64,000 nucleotides of DNA. Source: Bradyrhizobium oligotrophicum S58. Its GTDB lineage: Bacteria; Pseudomonadota; Alphaproteobacteria; Rhizobiales; Xanthobacteraceae. A program made the translations under genes and the position numbers. Where the stretch lies: NCBI RefSeq assembly GCF_000344805.1, contig NC_020453.1, positions 5,737,001-5,801,000 on the forward strand. The letters run 5' to 3'. Under the pieces are notes generated by a model that saw only the letters and a program-made list of their open reading frames with translations, ran no database searches and was not told the origin of the DNA. Each line of letters begins with the position of its first letter. The stretch's first letter is position 1. Below are positions 51,531-59,170 of the stretch, piece by piece.

Positions 51531-52721
51531 TTAGTAGCGCGGCGGCTTGGCCGGCATCGGCGGCGGCGGATCGGTCGAGATCGAGACCGCGGCGCCGGAC
51601 TGGATCTTGAGCTGACCGACGGCGACGACACGGTCGCCCTCCTTGACGCCCTTGATGATGACCGCGCGGCCGTTGATGCGGTCGCCGGTCTGCACATAGG
51701 TGCGATCGGCCGTCAGCGTGGTCTTGCCGTCGTCGGTCTTCTTCTCGTTGATGACGAACACCGAGTCGCCATAGAGCGTGTAGTCCACCGCCGTCTCCGG
51801 CACCGTCAGCACCGGCGGCTTCTCCGGCAGCACCACGGTGGCGGTCGCGAACATGCCCGGCTTCAGGATGCGCTCCGGATTGGCGATCGTCGCCTGCACC
51901 CGGATGTTGCGGGTGTCGGTCGCGATCTGCGGCTCGATCGTCGTGATCTTGCCCTCGAACGTCCTGCCCGGATAGGCATCGACGCCGACGCGCACGATCT
52001 GGCCGACCTTGAGCTGGCCCGAGTCCTTCTCGGTCACGGTGAAGTTGACCCACAGCTCCGACAGATCGGTCAGCGATACGATCTGGGTGCCGGCGCTGAG
52101 ATACTGGCCGACCTCCACCTTGCGGACGCCGAGTTCGCCGTCGAACGGCGCGCGCACCAGCTTCTGCGCGATCAGGGCCTCGGTCTTGGCGATGCCGGCC
52201 TGCGCCTGGTCATAGGCGGCCTGGGCCTGATCGACGGTCGCCTGCGGGCCGAACTGGCGCGACGCCAGCTGCTTGGCGCGGTCGAGCGACAGCTGCGCCA
52301 CCGTCACCTGGGCCTTGTAGTTGGCGAGATCGCCCTGATCAGGCGCATCATAGAGCTGCACCAGCGGCGCGCCCTGCTTCACGGTCGTGCCCGGGGTGAA
52401 CATGATCTCGGTGATGCGGCCGCTGACATCGGAGGTCACGTTGACCTGATGCACGGCGGCGAGATCGCCGACGGCCATCAGGAGGTTCGGCACCGTCTCC
52501 GGGGTCGCCGTCGCGGCGCTGACGTTGATCGGCGGCGGTTTGTTGTTGGCGAAGAACTGCGCGATCATCTTGTCGCGGAACATGTTGAACCACACGAAGC
52601 CGCCAACCAGCGCCGCGAGCAGGCAGCCCACGACGATGAACCACAGCACCGGGCGGGTGCGCTTGCGCGGCTTGTCGTCGATCGGCTTTCCGGAGAGCTT
52701 GGGTTCGGTCGCAATGTTCAT
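51531..52721 (-). CDS. RND efflux periplasmic adaptor subunit (AcrA/MexA family)
   Basis: This 396-residue membrane-fusion protein has one N-terminal anchor (LWFIVVGCLLAALVGGFVWFN), a biotinyl-lipoyl-like half (GDLAAVHQVNVTSDVSGRITE), a helical hairpin rich in QAQAAYDQAQA and a matching second half (VRAPFDGELGVRKVEVGQYLSAG). The C-terminus is proline-rich (TDPPPPMPAKPPRY). ATG 52721 lies 1 nt after the TetR stop, so both share a message. It links the inner-membrane pump to an outer-membrane channel. Confidence 0.93.
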   Translation of the reverse strand: MNIATEPKLSGKPIDDKPRKRTRPVLWFIVVGCLLAALVGGFVWFNMFRDKMIAQFFANNKPPPINVSAATATPETVPNLLMAVGDLAAVHQVNVTSDVSGRITEIMFTPGTTVKQGAPLVQLYDAPDQGDLANYKAQVTVAQLSLDRAKQLASRQFGPQATVDQAQAAYDQAQAGIAKTEALIAQKLVRAPFDGELGVRKVEVGQYLSAGTQIVSLTDLSELWVNFTVTEKDSGQLKVGQIVRVGVDAYPGRTFEGKITTIEPQIATDTRNIRVQATIANPERILKPGMFATATVVLPEKPPVLTVPETAVDYTLYGDSVFVINEKKTDDGKTTLTADRTYVQTGDRINGRAVIIKGVKEGDRVVAVGQLKIQSGAAVSISTDPPPPMPAKPPRY

Positions 52722-52722
52722 G

Positions 52723-53424
52723 TCATGCACTTTCTGCCGTCGCCGGCCGGGCCGGAGGTTGCGACAATTCGTGGTCGAGATAGCACGCAATCGCGGCGTC
52801 GGTCAGTCCGATGCCGCGCAGGATGAACTCACTGAGCTGGCGCTCCAGGCTCGCTGCGGTTCCATAGGGCACACACGGGGTCGATGGAAGCCGCGTCAAT
52901 GCCGCCATCAACACGGTGTGATGGGCAAACCAGAACAGATCGCGAGGGGCCGCCGCCGATCGCACCGCTTCGCCGGAGGTGACAGCGCCTTCCAGGCATT
53001 GGACGAATTTGGCGCCAATCAGATCGTCGATCTTCGTATAGAGAAACCGGGCAAACTCGCCATCCTCGAGATGGCTCGTGACCATCAGTCGCAGCCGCTG
53101 CTCTTCCTCGTCGTTGAGGCCGTCGGCGATGCCCAGGAAATGCCGGACCATGCCGGCCATCAGCTTGACCAAGGTGGCGGTCGAAGGTTCCTGTCCAAGA
53201 AGCAGCTCGAAGTCGGGATCGGCCTCGCACTCCTCGGCGAGGATGTCGGCATAGAGCGCCGCCTTGGACGGGAAGTGCTTGAACAGCAGCGCTTCCGAGA
53301 TCGCCGCCGCGGCAGCCACGCTCTTGGTCGTCGTCCCGGCATAGCCGTGACGCGCGAAGCAACGCTTGGCTGCACCGAGGATCAGCTGCCGCCGGAGATC
53401 GCTTGTCATGCGCAAAGTGGACAT
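52723..53424 (-). CDS. TetR/AcrR-family regulator of the RND operon
   Basis: This regulator of about 230 residues has the TetR HTH (ILGAAKRCFARHGYAGTTTK, then SVAAAAAISEALLFKHFPSKAALYADI) followed by a helical ligand-binding domain. ATG 53424 or ATG 53409 may be the start. It heads the adaptor-pump operon with 1 nt to the next gene. A perfect 7-bp-arm palindrome lies only 5 nt before ATG 53424, as expected for autorepression. Confidence 0.9.
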   Translation of the reverse strand: MSTLRMTSDLRRQLILGAAKRCFARHGYAGTTTKSVAAAAAISEALLFKHFPSKAALYADILAEECEADPDFELLLGQEPSTATLVKLMAGMVRHFLGIADGLNDEEEQRLRLMVTSHLEDGEFARFLYTKIDDLIGAKFVQCLEGAVTSGEAVRSAAAPRDLFWFAHHTVLMAALTRLPSTPCVPYGTAASLERQLSEFILRGIGLTDAAIACYLDHELSQPPARPATAESA

Positions 53425-53429
53425 CGCCT

Positions 53430-53445
53430 GTGAGTAAATACTCAC
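53430..53445. promoter_or_regulatory. TetR operator palindrome
   Basis: GTGAGTA-AA-TACTCAC, exact 7-bp arms, sits 5 nt upstream of the first TetR start, and the gap to the divergent P450 is about 240 nt. Length and place fit a TetR autorepression site for the efflux operon. Confidence 0.7.
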
Positions 53446-53689
53446 TTGATCTATGTCAAGAAACATGCCGCAACGCAGCAGCGACCGGTGGCCAAGTCCT
53501 TGAAATCGCTGGGAAGGACGCTCCGTCGTCGATGGCAATAATATACCGCTCAACAAGGCGGATCTGCGGCACGGCCCGCGCACGCAGATGAGGCCTCGAC
53601 GGAGCGCCCCTGCCCGGCGGATTTTCTTCTGACCCCGGCCGTGCGACGGTCGCGCCGATAAGACCAAGAATCGGCCGGGAGGACCAGAG

Positions 53690-54910
53690 ATGACCGACGA
53701 CGCCGCGCTCGCCAGCCAATTCGATCTCGAGCGCCTGACGCCGGAGTTCTATGCCGATCCCTACCCGACCTATCGCGCGCTGCGGCAGCATGCGCCGGTC
53801 AAGCGGCTGCGCAACGGCTCCTACTTCCTGACCCGCTACGACGATCTCGTCACCGCCTACAAGGCGACGAAGACGTTCTCGTCCGACAAGAAGCGCGAGT
53901 TCGCGCCCAAATACGGCGCCTCGTTGCTGTACGAGCATCACACCACGAGCCTCGTCTTCAACGATCCCCCGGCACACACAAGGGTGCGCCGCCTGATCAT
54001 GGGCGCGCTGTCGCCGCGCGCGATCGCCGAGATGGAGCCGGCCTTGATCGCGCTGGTCGACGGGCTGCTGGACCGGATCGCAGCGAAGGACCGGTTCGAG
54101 CTGATCGACGATTTCGCCTCCGCCATTCCGATCGAGGTGATCGGCAATCTGCTCGGCGTTCCGCATGACGAGCGCGCGCCGCTGCGCGACTGGTCGCTGG
54201 CGATTCTCGGCGCGCTGGAGCCGGTGCTGTCGGCGGAGCAGCTGGCCCGCGGCAACCAGGCCGTCGGAGATTTCCTGACCTATCTAAGAGGTCTGGTGGC
54301 GCGGCGGCGCACGACGCCGGGCAATCCCGAACGCGACGTGCTGACGCGGCTGATCCTGGGCGAAGCCGATGGCGAGCGGCTGAGCGAGACGGAGCTGCTG
54401 CACAATTGCATCTTCCTGCTGAATGCCGGCCACGAGACCACGACCAATCTGATCGGCAACGGCCTCGTTCTGCTGTGCCAGCATCCGGCCGAGCGACAGC
54501 GGCTGATCGAGGAGCCCGGCCTGATCCGCACCGCCGTCGAGGAGATCCTGCGTTACGAAAGCTCCAACCAGCTCGGCAACCGCATGACGACAGAAGCTGT
54601 CGAGCTCAGCGGCGTCAGGCTGGAGGCCGGCACCTCCATCACACTATGCATCGGCGCCGCCAACCGCGATCCCGCCCAGTTCGACGATCCCGAGCGCTTC
54701 GACATCGCCCGCCCCGCCAACCGCCACCTCGCCTTCGGCACCGGCGCGCACCAATGCGCGGGGATGGCGCTGGCCCGGCTGGAAGGCGCGGTCGCGATTG
54801 CGCGCTTTCTCTCACGGTTTCCGAACTACCAGCTCGACGGCTCCCCGGTCCGCGGCGGGCGGGTGCGGTTTCGCGGCTTTGCGAGCGTGCCGTGCGTGGT
54901 CGAGGGGTGA
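53690..54910 (+). CDS. Cytochrome P450
   Basis: This 406-residue soluble P450 has the heme loop FGTGAHQCAGMALARLEG with ligand Cys356, the I-helix oxygen motif NAGHETTTNL and the K-helix ExxR in EEILRYES. The N-terminus lacks a membrane anchor, as expected for a bacterial class I enzyme that takes electrons from a ferredoxin. It is divergent from the TetR gene and not clearly in an operon. The ferredoxin reductase-type flavoprotein at 62451-63686 is a remote candidate partner. Substrate unknown. Confidence 0.93.
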   Translation: MTDDAALASQFDLERLTPEFYADPYPTYRALRQHAPVKRLRNGSYFLTRYDDLVTAYKATKTFSSDKKREFAPKYGASLLYEHHTTSLVFNDPPAHTRVRRLIMGALSPRAIAEMEPALIALVDGLLDRIAAKDRFELIDDFASAIPIEVIGNLLGVPHDERAPLRDWSLAILGALEPVLSAEQLARGNQAVGDFLTYLRGLVARRRTTPGNPERDVLTRLILGEADGERLSETELLHNCIFLLNAGHETTTNLIGNGLVLLCQHPAERQRLIEEPGLIRTAVEEILRYESSNQLGNRMTTEAVELSGVRLEAGTSITLCIGAANRDPAQFDDPERFDIARPANRHLAFGTGAHQCAGMALARLEGAVAIARFLSRFPNYQLDGSPVRGGRVRFRGFASVPCVVEG

Positions 54911-54960
54911 GGCGAAGATCGCGTTGCGCGGAGTGATCGGAGCACGTCAGTCCGTGCTCT

Positions 54961-54990
54961 GTAGGGCGGATTAGCGCAGCGTAATCCGCC
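54961..54990. repeat. GTAGGGCGGATTAGC repeat, family C single copy
   Basis: GTAGGGCGGATTAGCGCAGC then GTAATCCGCC: matches the left half of the inverted pair at 14546-14627. Confidence 0.75.
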
Positions 54991-55049
54991 GGTGACACGG
55001 CCGGATGCTGTTGAAAGACCGGGTATTACGGCGCAAACGCCACAAGCGC

Positions 55050-56048
55050 CTATTCGCCCTTTGTTGGGGCGTACTGAAATTGCACGTTCATTCGTGGTGG
55101 CTGCTGAAATCCGGGCGGCGGCGAGATAACGAGCGGCTCGGTTGGGACAGGAAGTTCACCTTCTTCCGCTATCGGAGTTTGGCCGGGACGATACAGGCAG
55201 TCCTCATCATATGCATTATACCGCCCATATGGGCGCACTGTCAGAACCGAGGCGGGATGGCCGGATATTACTTCGGGCATCACTCTGGGGTCGGTGAATA
55301 CCTCGACCGACACGCAAAATTCAGTCCTATGCCTCGCACTATCGGGAAAGATGTCGTCGTATTCCATCCACCCATAAATGAAGGTCTTTTTTCTTCCTTC
55401 GTGGGTAGCGAGAGCGTCTTGAATGAATACGTCGACTTGAAAATAAGTGCGGGACTGCGGTCCTATGACACCGGCAACCAATCCATCATGGGTCCTGTCG
55501 GCAAAACGGAAATCATGGGGCAAATCATCGACGACAACCAAGTTTACGCAGCTAACGTAGTTGCGGGCTGGAGTTCTTCCGGAATTGAGCACGTTGACGT
55601 TTATTCTGTGCACTATGATCGTATGATACTGCGATATCGTTACTATACTTATATCGCTGATCATTATGAAGGCTCTCTCCACGACAGTCAAAGCACGCTC
55701 AGCAGTGACGGCGGCCCGTTGTGCAGTCTCGGCACTCACATTGGCTATCGCGATTTGTCTTTCGCCGGCCTCCCAGAGCTTGTCAGTAGATTGCCGCAGA
55801 GAGAGGGTGAACCACGCGATGAATGCCGTCGCTATAGCCGTGATGGCACCGTTCAAAGCATCGAGTGTAGTTCCTATTTTATGGAACGCGTAAGACAGCA
55901 TATTGTAGGAGGCGCAGTCTTTTGCGCCGGTATTTGCTGGCTCGCATATCTCGTAATGCGCCGTAAAATCTGAGCTAAATAAGAAAATTAGCAGCATCAC
56001 CGCAAAGCCAAGCACGAAACCAACTGCTAAATCAGGTGACCGCCTCAT
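55050..56048 (-). CDS. Hypothetical membrane-anchored protein
   Basis: I cannot name a family. The 332-residue product has two N-terminal spans (VGFVLGFAVMLLIFLFSSDF and LNGAITAIATAFIAWFTLSL), a helical segment rich in Ala/Glu (ANVSAETAQRAAVTAERALTV) and a beta-rich soluble domain (IIVHRINVNVLNSGRTPARN, GWMEYDDIF). Similar anchored proteins are common as hypothetical genes in rhizobia. Codon use is less GC-rich than in the neighbours, suggesting acquisition. A long plus-strand frame covers the same bases but lacks such order. Confidence 0.72.
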   Translation of the reverse strand: MRRSPDLAVGFVLGFAVMLLIFLFSSDFTAHYEICEPANTGAKDCASYNMLSYAFHKIGTTLDALNGAITAIATAFIAWFTLSLRQSTDKLWEAGERQIAIANVSAETAQRAAVTAERALTVVERAFIMISDISIVTISQYHTIIVHRINVNVLNSGRTPARNYVSCVNLVVVDDLPHDFRFADRTHDGLVAGVIGPQSRTYFQVDVFIQDALATHEGRKKTFIYGWMEYDDIFPDSARHRTEFCVSVEVFTDPRVMPEVISGHPASVLTVRPYGRYNAYDEDCLYRPGQTPIAEEGELPVPTEPLVISPPPGFQQPPRMNVQFQYAPTKGE

Positions 56049-56064
56049 ACCTAGAGCCTCGCCG

Positions 56065-56301
56065 CTAAATCTCCTCCAAAGCTACTCCTTCGAGTTCCAA
56101 TGCCGCAATACACGCAAGGAAGAATGTCGCCGGGAATGTTCCCCGCGCCAGTTTATTCGTGATCGAGGCCTCGGTTTCCTTCAGCCCATGCTTCCGAAGT
56201 CGCCTCGCCAGATCGGCATAGGTGACCTCGGCATCTTTCCACTTATGTTTTAGGAATGCTGCAGCGCGCTCGGCCCATGCCTCTTCCGACTTGATATTCA
56301 T
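56065..56301 (-). CDS. DUF6471 family protein
   Basis: This 78-residue protein (NIKSEEAWAERAAAFLKHKW, then KDAEVTYADLARRLRKHGLK and ITNKLARGTFPATFFLACIAAL) matches DUF6471, a small helix-turn-helix-like family. ATG 56301 has GGAGG 5 nt upstream. Two operator-like palindromes follow immediately upstream at 56321-56336 and 56358-56375, so it may be a self-regulating DNA-binding protein. It lies beside an IS1595-type remnant and a less GC-rich membrane protein gene. Confidence 0.75.
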   Translation of the reverse strand: MNIKSEEAWAERAAAFLKHKWKDAEVTYADLARRLRKHGLKETEASITNKLARGTFPATFFLACIAALELEGVALEEI

Positions 56302-56320
56302 GGCGCCTCCATTCCAGAGG

Positions 56321-56375
56321 CTATCATATCTGATAGGCTGCTGTGACAAGTCCGCAACCTATCACATATGACAGG
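56321..56375. promoter_or_regulatory. Paired operator-like palindromes upstream of the DUF6471 gene
   Basis: CTATCA-TATC-TGATAG at 56321-56336 (exact 6-bp arms) and CCTATCA-CATA-TGACAGG at 56358-56375 (7-bp arms, one mismatch) share the form TATCA-N4-TGA. The pair spans the region between the DUF6471 gene and the transposase remnant. Confidence 0.55.
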
Positions 56376-56399
56376 CCTCATAGACGAGAGGGGCATCAT

Positions 56400-56483
56400 A
56401 TGGCACAGCACTTCCTTCTTTCCCGGGCGGCTAAGACCCTCTCGCTGGCCCAGGTTTTCCAGATGAAGGACGAGGAATCCGAA
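56400..56483 (+). pseudogene. IS1595-family transposase, 5' remnant
   Basis: ATG 56400 begins MAQHFLLSRAAKTLSLAQVF, then QMKDEESE, the standard N-terminus of IS1595-type transposases, and similarity stops there; the frame then runs into unrelated Ser-rich residues. The zinc-binding and catalytic parts are missing, so this is a dead fragment. The bases after it, to about 56690, hold only short frames that I cannot identify. Confidence 0.75.
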
Positions 56484-56699
56484 TTTGAGCAGAACTCGAG
56501 CATCACCACTCCTTCGCCTTCGAATTCAGCTCGCGTCTCGTCACCATACCGATCGACGGGCGGCTCGTCCGCGCTACGTTCGAGGCAGAATGCACGATCG
56601 GCCAGCGCTTCACAAACGTCTCCGTCTGAATCGCCCGCGTCGAAAAACTAATTTCATAAGCCGGCCCAGACAGATACCGCATCCAGTACTTCCCGCGAA

Positions 56700-57165
56700 T
56701 AATTCCTCTTTCTTTTTTCCAGAAATCATGGTTGGATATCGCCGTCCCGTCTCGATAAGAGGGGCGCTTCGCGGTCGTCACGAACGTTGAGGCGGGATGC
56801 GGTGGGCGTGTTGGTGTCGCAGCGTGGTTGTTCCGCGCCGACGAACGGCATCGATGCGCACGGTCAAGTCGCGTGGTCCTGACACCCCGACGCTGGTGTT
56901 ACGTTTGCGTCGACGCTCGCGCGTCGCGCAGGCAACGGTGGCCAGAAAGCCCGGCGCACCGGGGAGATCGCGAAGCAGCCGTGAAAACCATCGCACGGGG
57001 AATGCCGGGTGTTTTCGGCTGAACCTGTGGTTCCTGCCGCCTGCATTTTTTTCGCAGGCGGGCCATGGGTGCGGCCAGCGCCCGGCATTCCCCGTGCCCT
57101 CTGCTCAGAGAGGGCAGGTCCATCGGAAAAGCTCGGACGCGAAACGCGCCGCGAGATGGTGACCG
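56700..57165. repeat. Dispersed structured repeat of about 470 bp, copy 2
   Basis: Same order of blocks as 21110-21580 with many substitutions. The hairpin CCGCCTGC (57037-57044)/GCAGGCGG (57054-57061) is identical in both arms, and the following stem is TGCCCTCT-GCTCAG-AGAGGGCA, which keeps pairing although its loop differs from copy 1. A family A palindrome follows at 57220. No credible gene is seen between 56652 and 57316. Confidence 0.75.
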
Positions 57166-57219
57166 CATGTCTCACCGGCATCAGCAAAAGTCTTACCGCC
57201 TCAACACAACCCTCACCAT

Positions 57220-57301
57220 CGTCATTGCGAGCGAAGCGAAGCAATCCAGGGCCGCGCCCGCGACTCTGGATTGCTTCGTCGCTTCGCTCCTCGCAATGAC
57301 G
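57220..57301. repeat. Palindromic intergenic repeat, family A copy 9
   Basis: CGTCATTGCGAGCGAAGCGA ... CTTCGCTCCTCGCAATGACG, 16 nt after the stop of the BciA-like gene. Confidence 0.85.
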
Positions 57302-57316
57302 GGGAGAGACCGGGAC

Positions 57317-58312
57317 TCAAAACACCGCGTGGTCACCGCGCTCCGCCTCCGCCTCGCCGCGGATCAGCTTGGCGTAGTAGTCGAACAGCGTCTCCGAGCC
57401 CGTCGACGGCGTGGCGTCGGCATCGTAGCGGCCGGTGGCGGGGTTGAGCACCAGCATGGATTCGATGGCGTAGTAGCGGCCGATGCGGGCGAGCTCCGCC
57501 TTGTCGGCGAGCGAGGGCACGATCCGCCTGGCCAGATCGAGCCCGCCGATGATGGCGTCGAGCAGCGCCACCGGGACGTGCCGGAATTGCGGCTTGCGTC
57601 CCAGCAGCGCGAACAGATGCTCGCCCTGTTCGATCGGCGTAATGGCCGGCCCTGGACCGCCGATCGGCAGCACCTTATTCCAGCGGCTTTCATCATCGAG
57701 GCACCCGGCCAGATAGCCGCCGAGATCGTCGTCGCTGATCGGCTTGCACGCCGTCAGGCGGCCGTTGCCGAACACGAGAAATGGTCGGCCTTGCCTGACG
57801 CGCTCGACCTGCCCCGACAGCGATTTGAAGAACGCCGTGGGCCGGATGATGGAATAGGTCAAGCCTGCCGCAATCAGCTGCGCCTCGAACGCCAGCTTGG
57901 CCTGTTGAAAGGCGAGCAGCGGCTTCTGCACGCAGATGGCGGAGAGCAAGACGAAATGACTCACTCCGGCATTTCGCGCCGCCTCGAGCACGTTCACGTG
58001 GGCCTGGTAGTCGATCGCCTGGGCATCCCTGGGCACCCCGGTCCGCGAGGCCATGCAGGACATGACGGCGTCGAAATGCTCGTCGCAAAAGCCGTCGCGC
58101 GCGAGCGAGGTGGGATCGGTGACGTCACCCGTCCTGATGGTCACATGCGGGACCTTCACAGCGTCATGGCGTGGCCGACCGAAGCAGACCACCTCGTGCC
58201 CGCACGCGACCAGTGCACGAGCTGTGGCACGGCCAATGGTTCCTGTCGCACCGAGCATGAAGACGCGGCGGGGACGACGCACGGCGGCGGCAGAGTCAAG
58301 TGGCGACATCAT
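57317..58312 (-). CDS. bciA: NAD(P)H-binding reductase resembling divinyl chlorophyllide 8-vinyl reductase (BciA)
   Basis: This 331-residue protein begins with an atypical SDR coenzyme motif (VFMLGATGTIGRATARALV) and has VSHFVLLSAICVQKPLLAFQ followed by AKLAFEAQL, RPTAFFKSLSGQVERVRQG and PFLVFGNGRLTACKPISDDDLG. These blocks match BciA/DVR, which reduces the 8-vinyl group of divinyl (proto)chlorophyllide with NADPH in bacteriochlorophyll synthesis. No other pigment gene is in the window. ATG 58312 or 58309 is the start. A general isomerase-like reductase is the alternative. Confidence 0.78.
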   Translation of the reverse strand: MMSPLDSAAAVRRPRRVFMLGATGTIGRATARALVACGHEVVCFGRPRHDAVKVPHVTIRTGDVTDPTSLARDGFCDEHFDAVMSCMASRTGVPRDAQAIDYQAHVNVLEAARNAGVSHFVLLSAICVQKPLLAFQQAKLAFEAQLIAAGLTYSIIRPTAFFKSLSGQVERVRQGRPFLVFGNGRLTACKPISDDDLGGYLAGCLDDESRWNKVLPIGGPGPAITPIEQGEHLFALLGRKPQFRHVPVALLDAIIGGLDLARRIVPSLADKAELARIGRYYAIESMLVLNPATGRYDADATPSTGSETLFDYYAKLIRGEAEAERGDHAVF

Positions 58313-58321
58313 CGCACCGGC

Positions 58322-59170
58322 TCACTCCGCCGCGCGCGGGGTCTTCTCCAGGATCAACGTGTGGATACCGCAGGTGCCGCTATAGAGGCTCATCACCCGC
58401 GTGCCCGGCTTGCGGCCGGCGCGGGGCTCGGACACCTGCAGGCCGGCGGCCAGCAACCGTGCGCGCGTCGCATCGATGTCGGCCACCCGCCAGCTCAGGC
58501 CCCAGAGCTTGTCGTGCGCCTTGTCGTTGCCGGCGACCGGACGCTTCACCACTTCGACGATCAGGTCGCCGCAGCGGAAGAACATCAGCTGCCCCCATTC
58601 CTGATGGGTGCGGTCGAGCGCCATGTCGAGGCCGAGCCGTGCGCCATAGAGCGCGGCCGCGCGTTCCGGATCTTCGGTGGAGACAACGACGTGGTCGAGG
58701 CCAAGAACGGCGGAGTCGGCGGTCTTTTCGGAAGGCGGGCGCCGCTCGGCCAGCTCCAGGAAGAACATGCGCACGCCACGGGTCAGGTCGGTCATGGCGC
58801 GCGTACGCTTCCAGTGCAGCGTCCGGCCCGAAACACGATCGGTGTTCTCGACCTCGGTGATCGGGTCCGGCTTCAGCGCCACGCGCTCCAGCCTACGATG
58901 CATCCTGGCGATATCGTTGGTGGCGAAGCAGATGCTGGCGAGCCCCTCGCCCCAGATCTTGATGACGTTGCGGATACGGTCGGCAGCGGGGCTGGCGCCG
59001 GCCGGGGCCATTAGCTCCAGGGTCATGTTGTCCAGCGTGAAGAGGACGCGGTCGGCGCCCTCCCCCGAATTCTGCCAGGACGGCTTGCGCGCGAGCAGCG
59101 CCTCGAAGGCGGCGGTGCCTGCGGCGACGTCCTCGATCAGGACGACGACGTGGTCGAGCCCGGTGATCAC
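58322..59170 (-). CDS. Two-domain VOC (glyoxalase/dioxygenase fold) protein
   Basis: This 282-residue protein holds two VOC modules: residues 1-150 (ITGLDHVVVLIEDVAAGTAA, ...LDNMTLELMAP) and about 155-282 (VLGLDHVVVSTEDPERAAAL, ...CGDLIVEVVKRPV). The metal-ligand His (LDHVV) and Glu (LIVEV or LELM) are seen in both modules. GTG 59170 overlaps the stop of glutamate dehydrogenase (GTGA), so translation is coupled. Function may be a glyoxalase, epimerase or dioxygenase; it cannot be told from sequence. Confidence 0.82.
   Translation of the reverse strand: MITGLDHVVVLIEDVAAGTAAFEALLARKPSWQNSGEGADRVLFTLDNMTLELMAPAGASPAADRIRNVIKIWGEGLASICFATNDIARMHRRLERVALKPDPITEVENTDRVSGRTLHWKRTRAMTDLTRGVRMFFLELAERRPPSEKTADSAVLGLDHVVVSTEDPERAAALYGARLGLDMALDRTHQEWGQLMFFRCGDLIVEVVKRPVAGNDKAHDKLWGLSWRVADIDATRARLLAAGLQVSEPRAGRKPGTRVMSLYSGTCGIHTLILEKTPRAAE

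Noticed and set aside
52724..52726. ATG overlapping the TetR stop as start of the efflux adaptor
   Set aside because: That ATG is out of frame with the adaptor; ATG 52721 is in frame and leads into the expected N-terminus.
55005..55973. 322-codon plus-strand frame opposite the anchored hypothetical gene
   Set aside because: The minus strand gives two well-formed N-terminal spans and an ordered domain; the plus frame has irregular composition and no recognisable features.
56503..56781. 92-codon minus-strand frame and a plus-strand stretch reading EHHHSFAFEFSSRLVTIP
   Set aside because: Neither has a start with supporting context and I recognise neither; they may be debris between the transposase remnant and the repeat.
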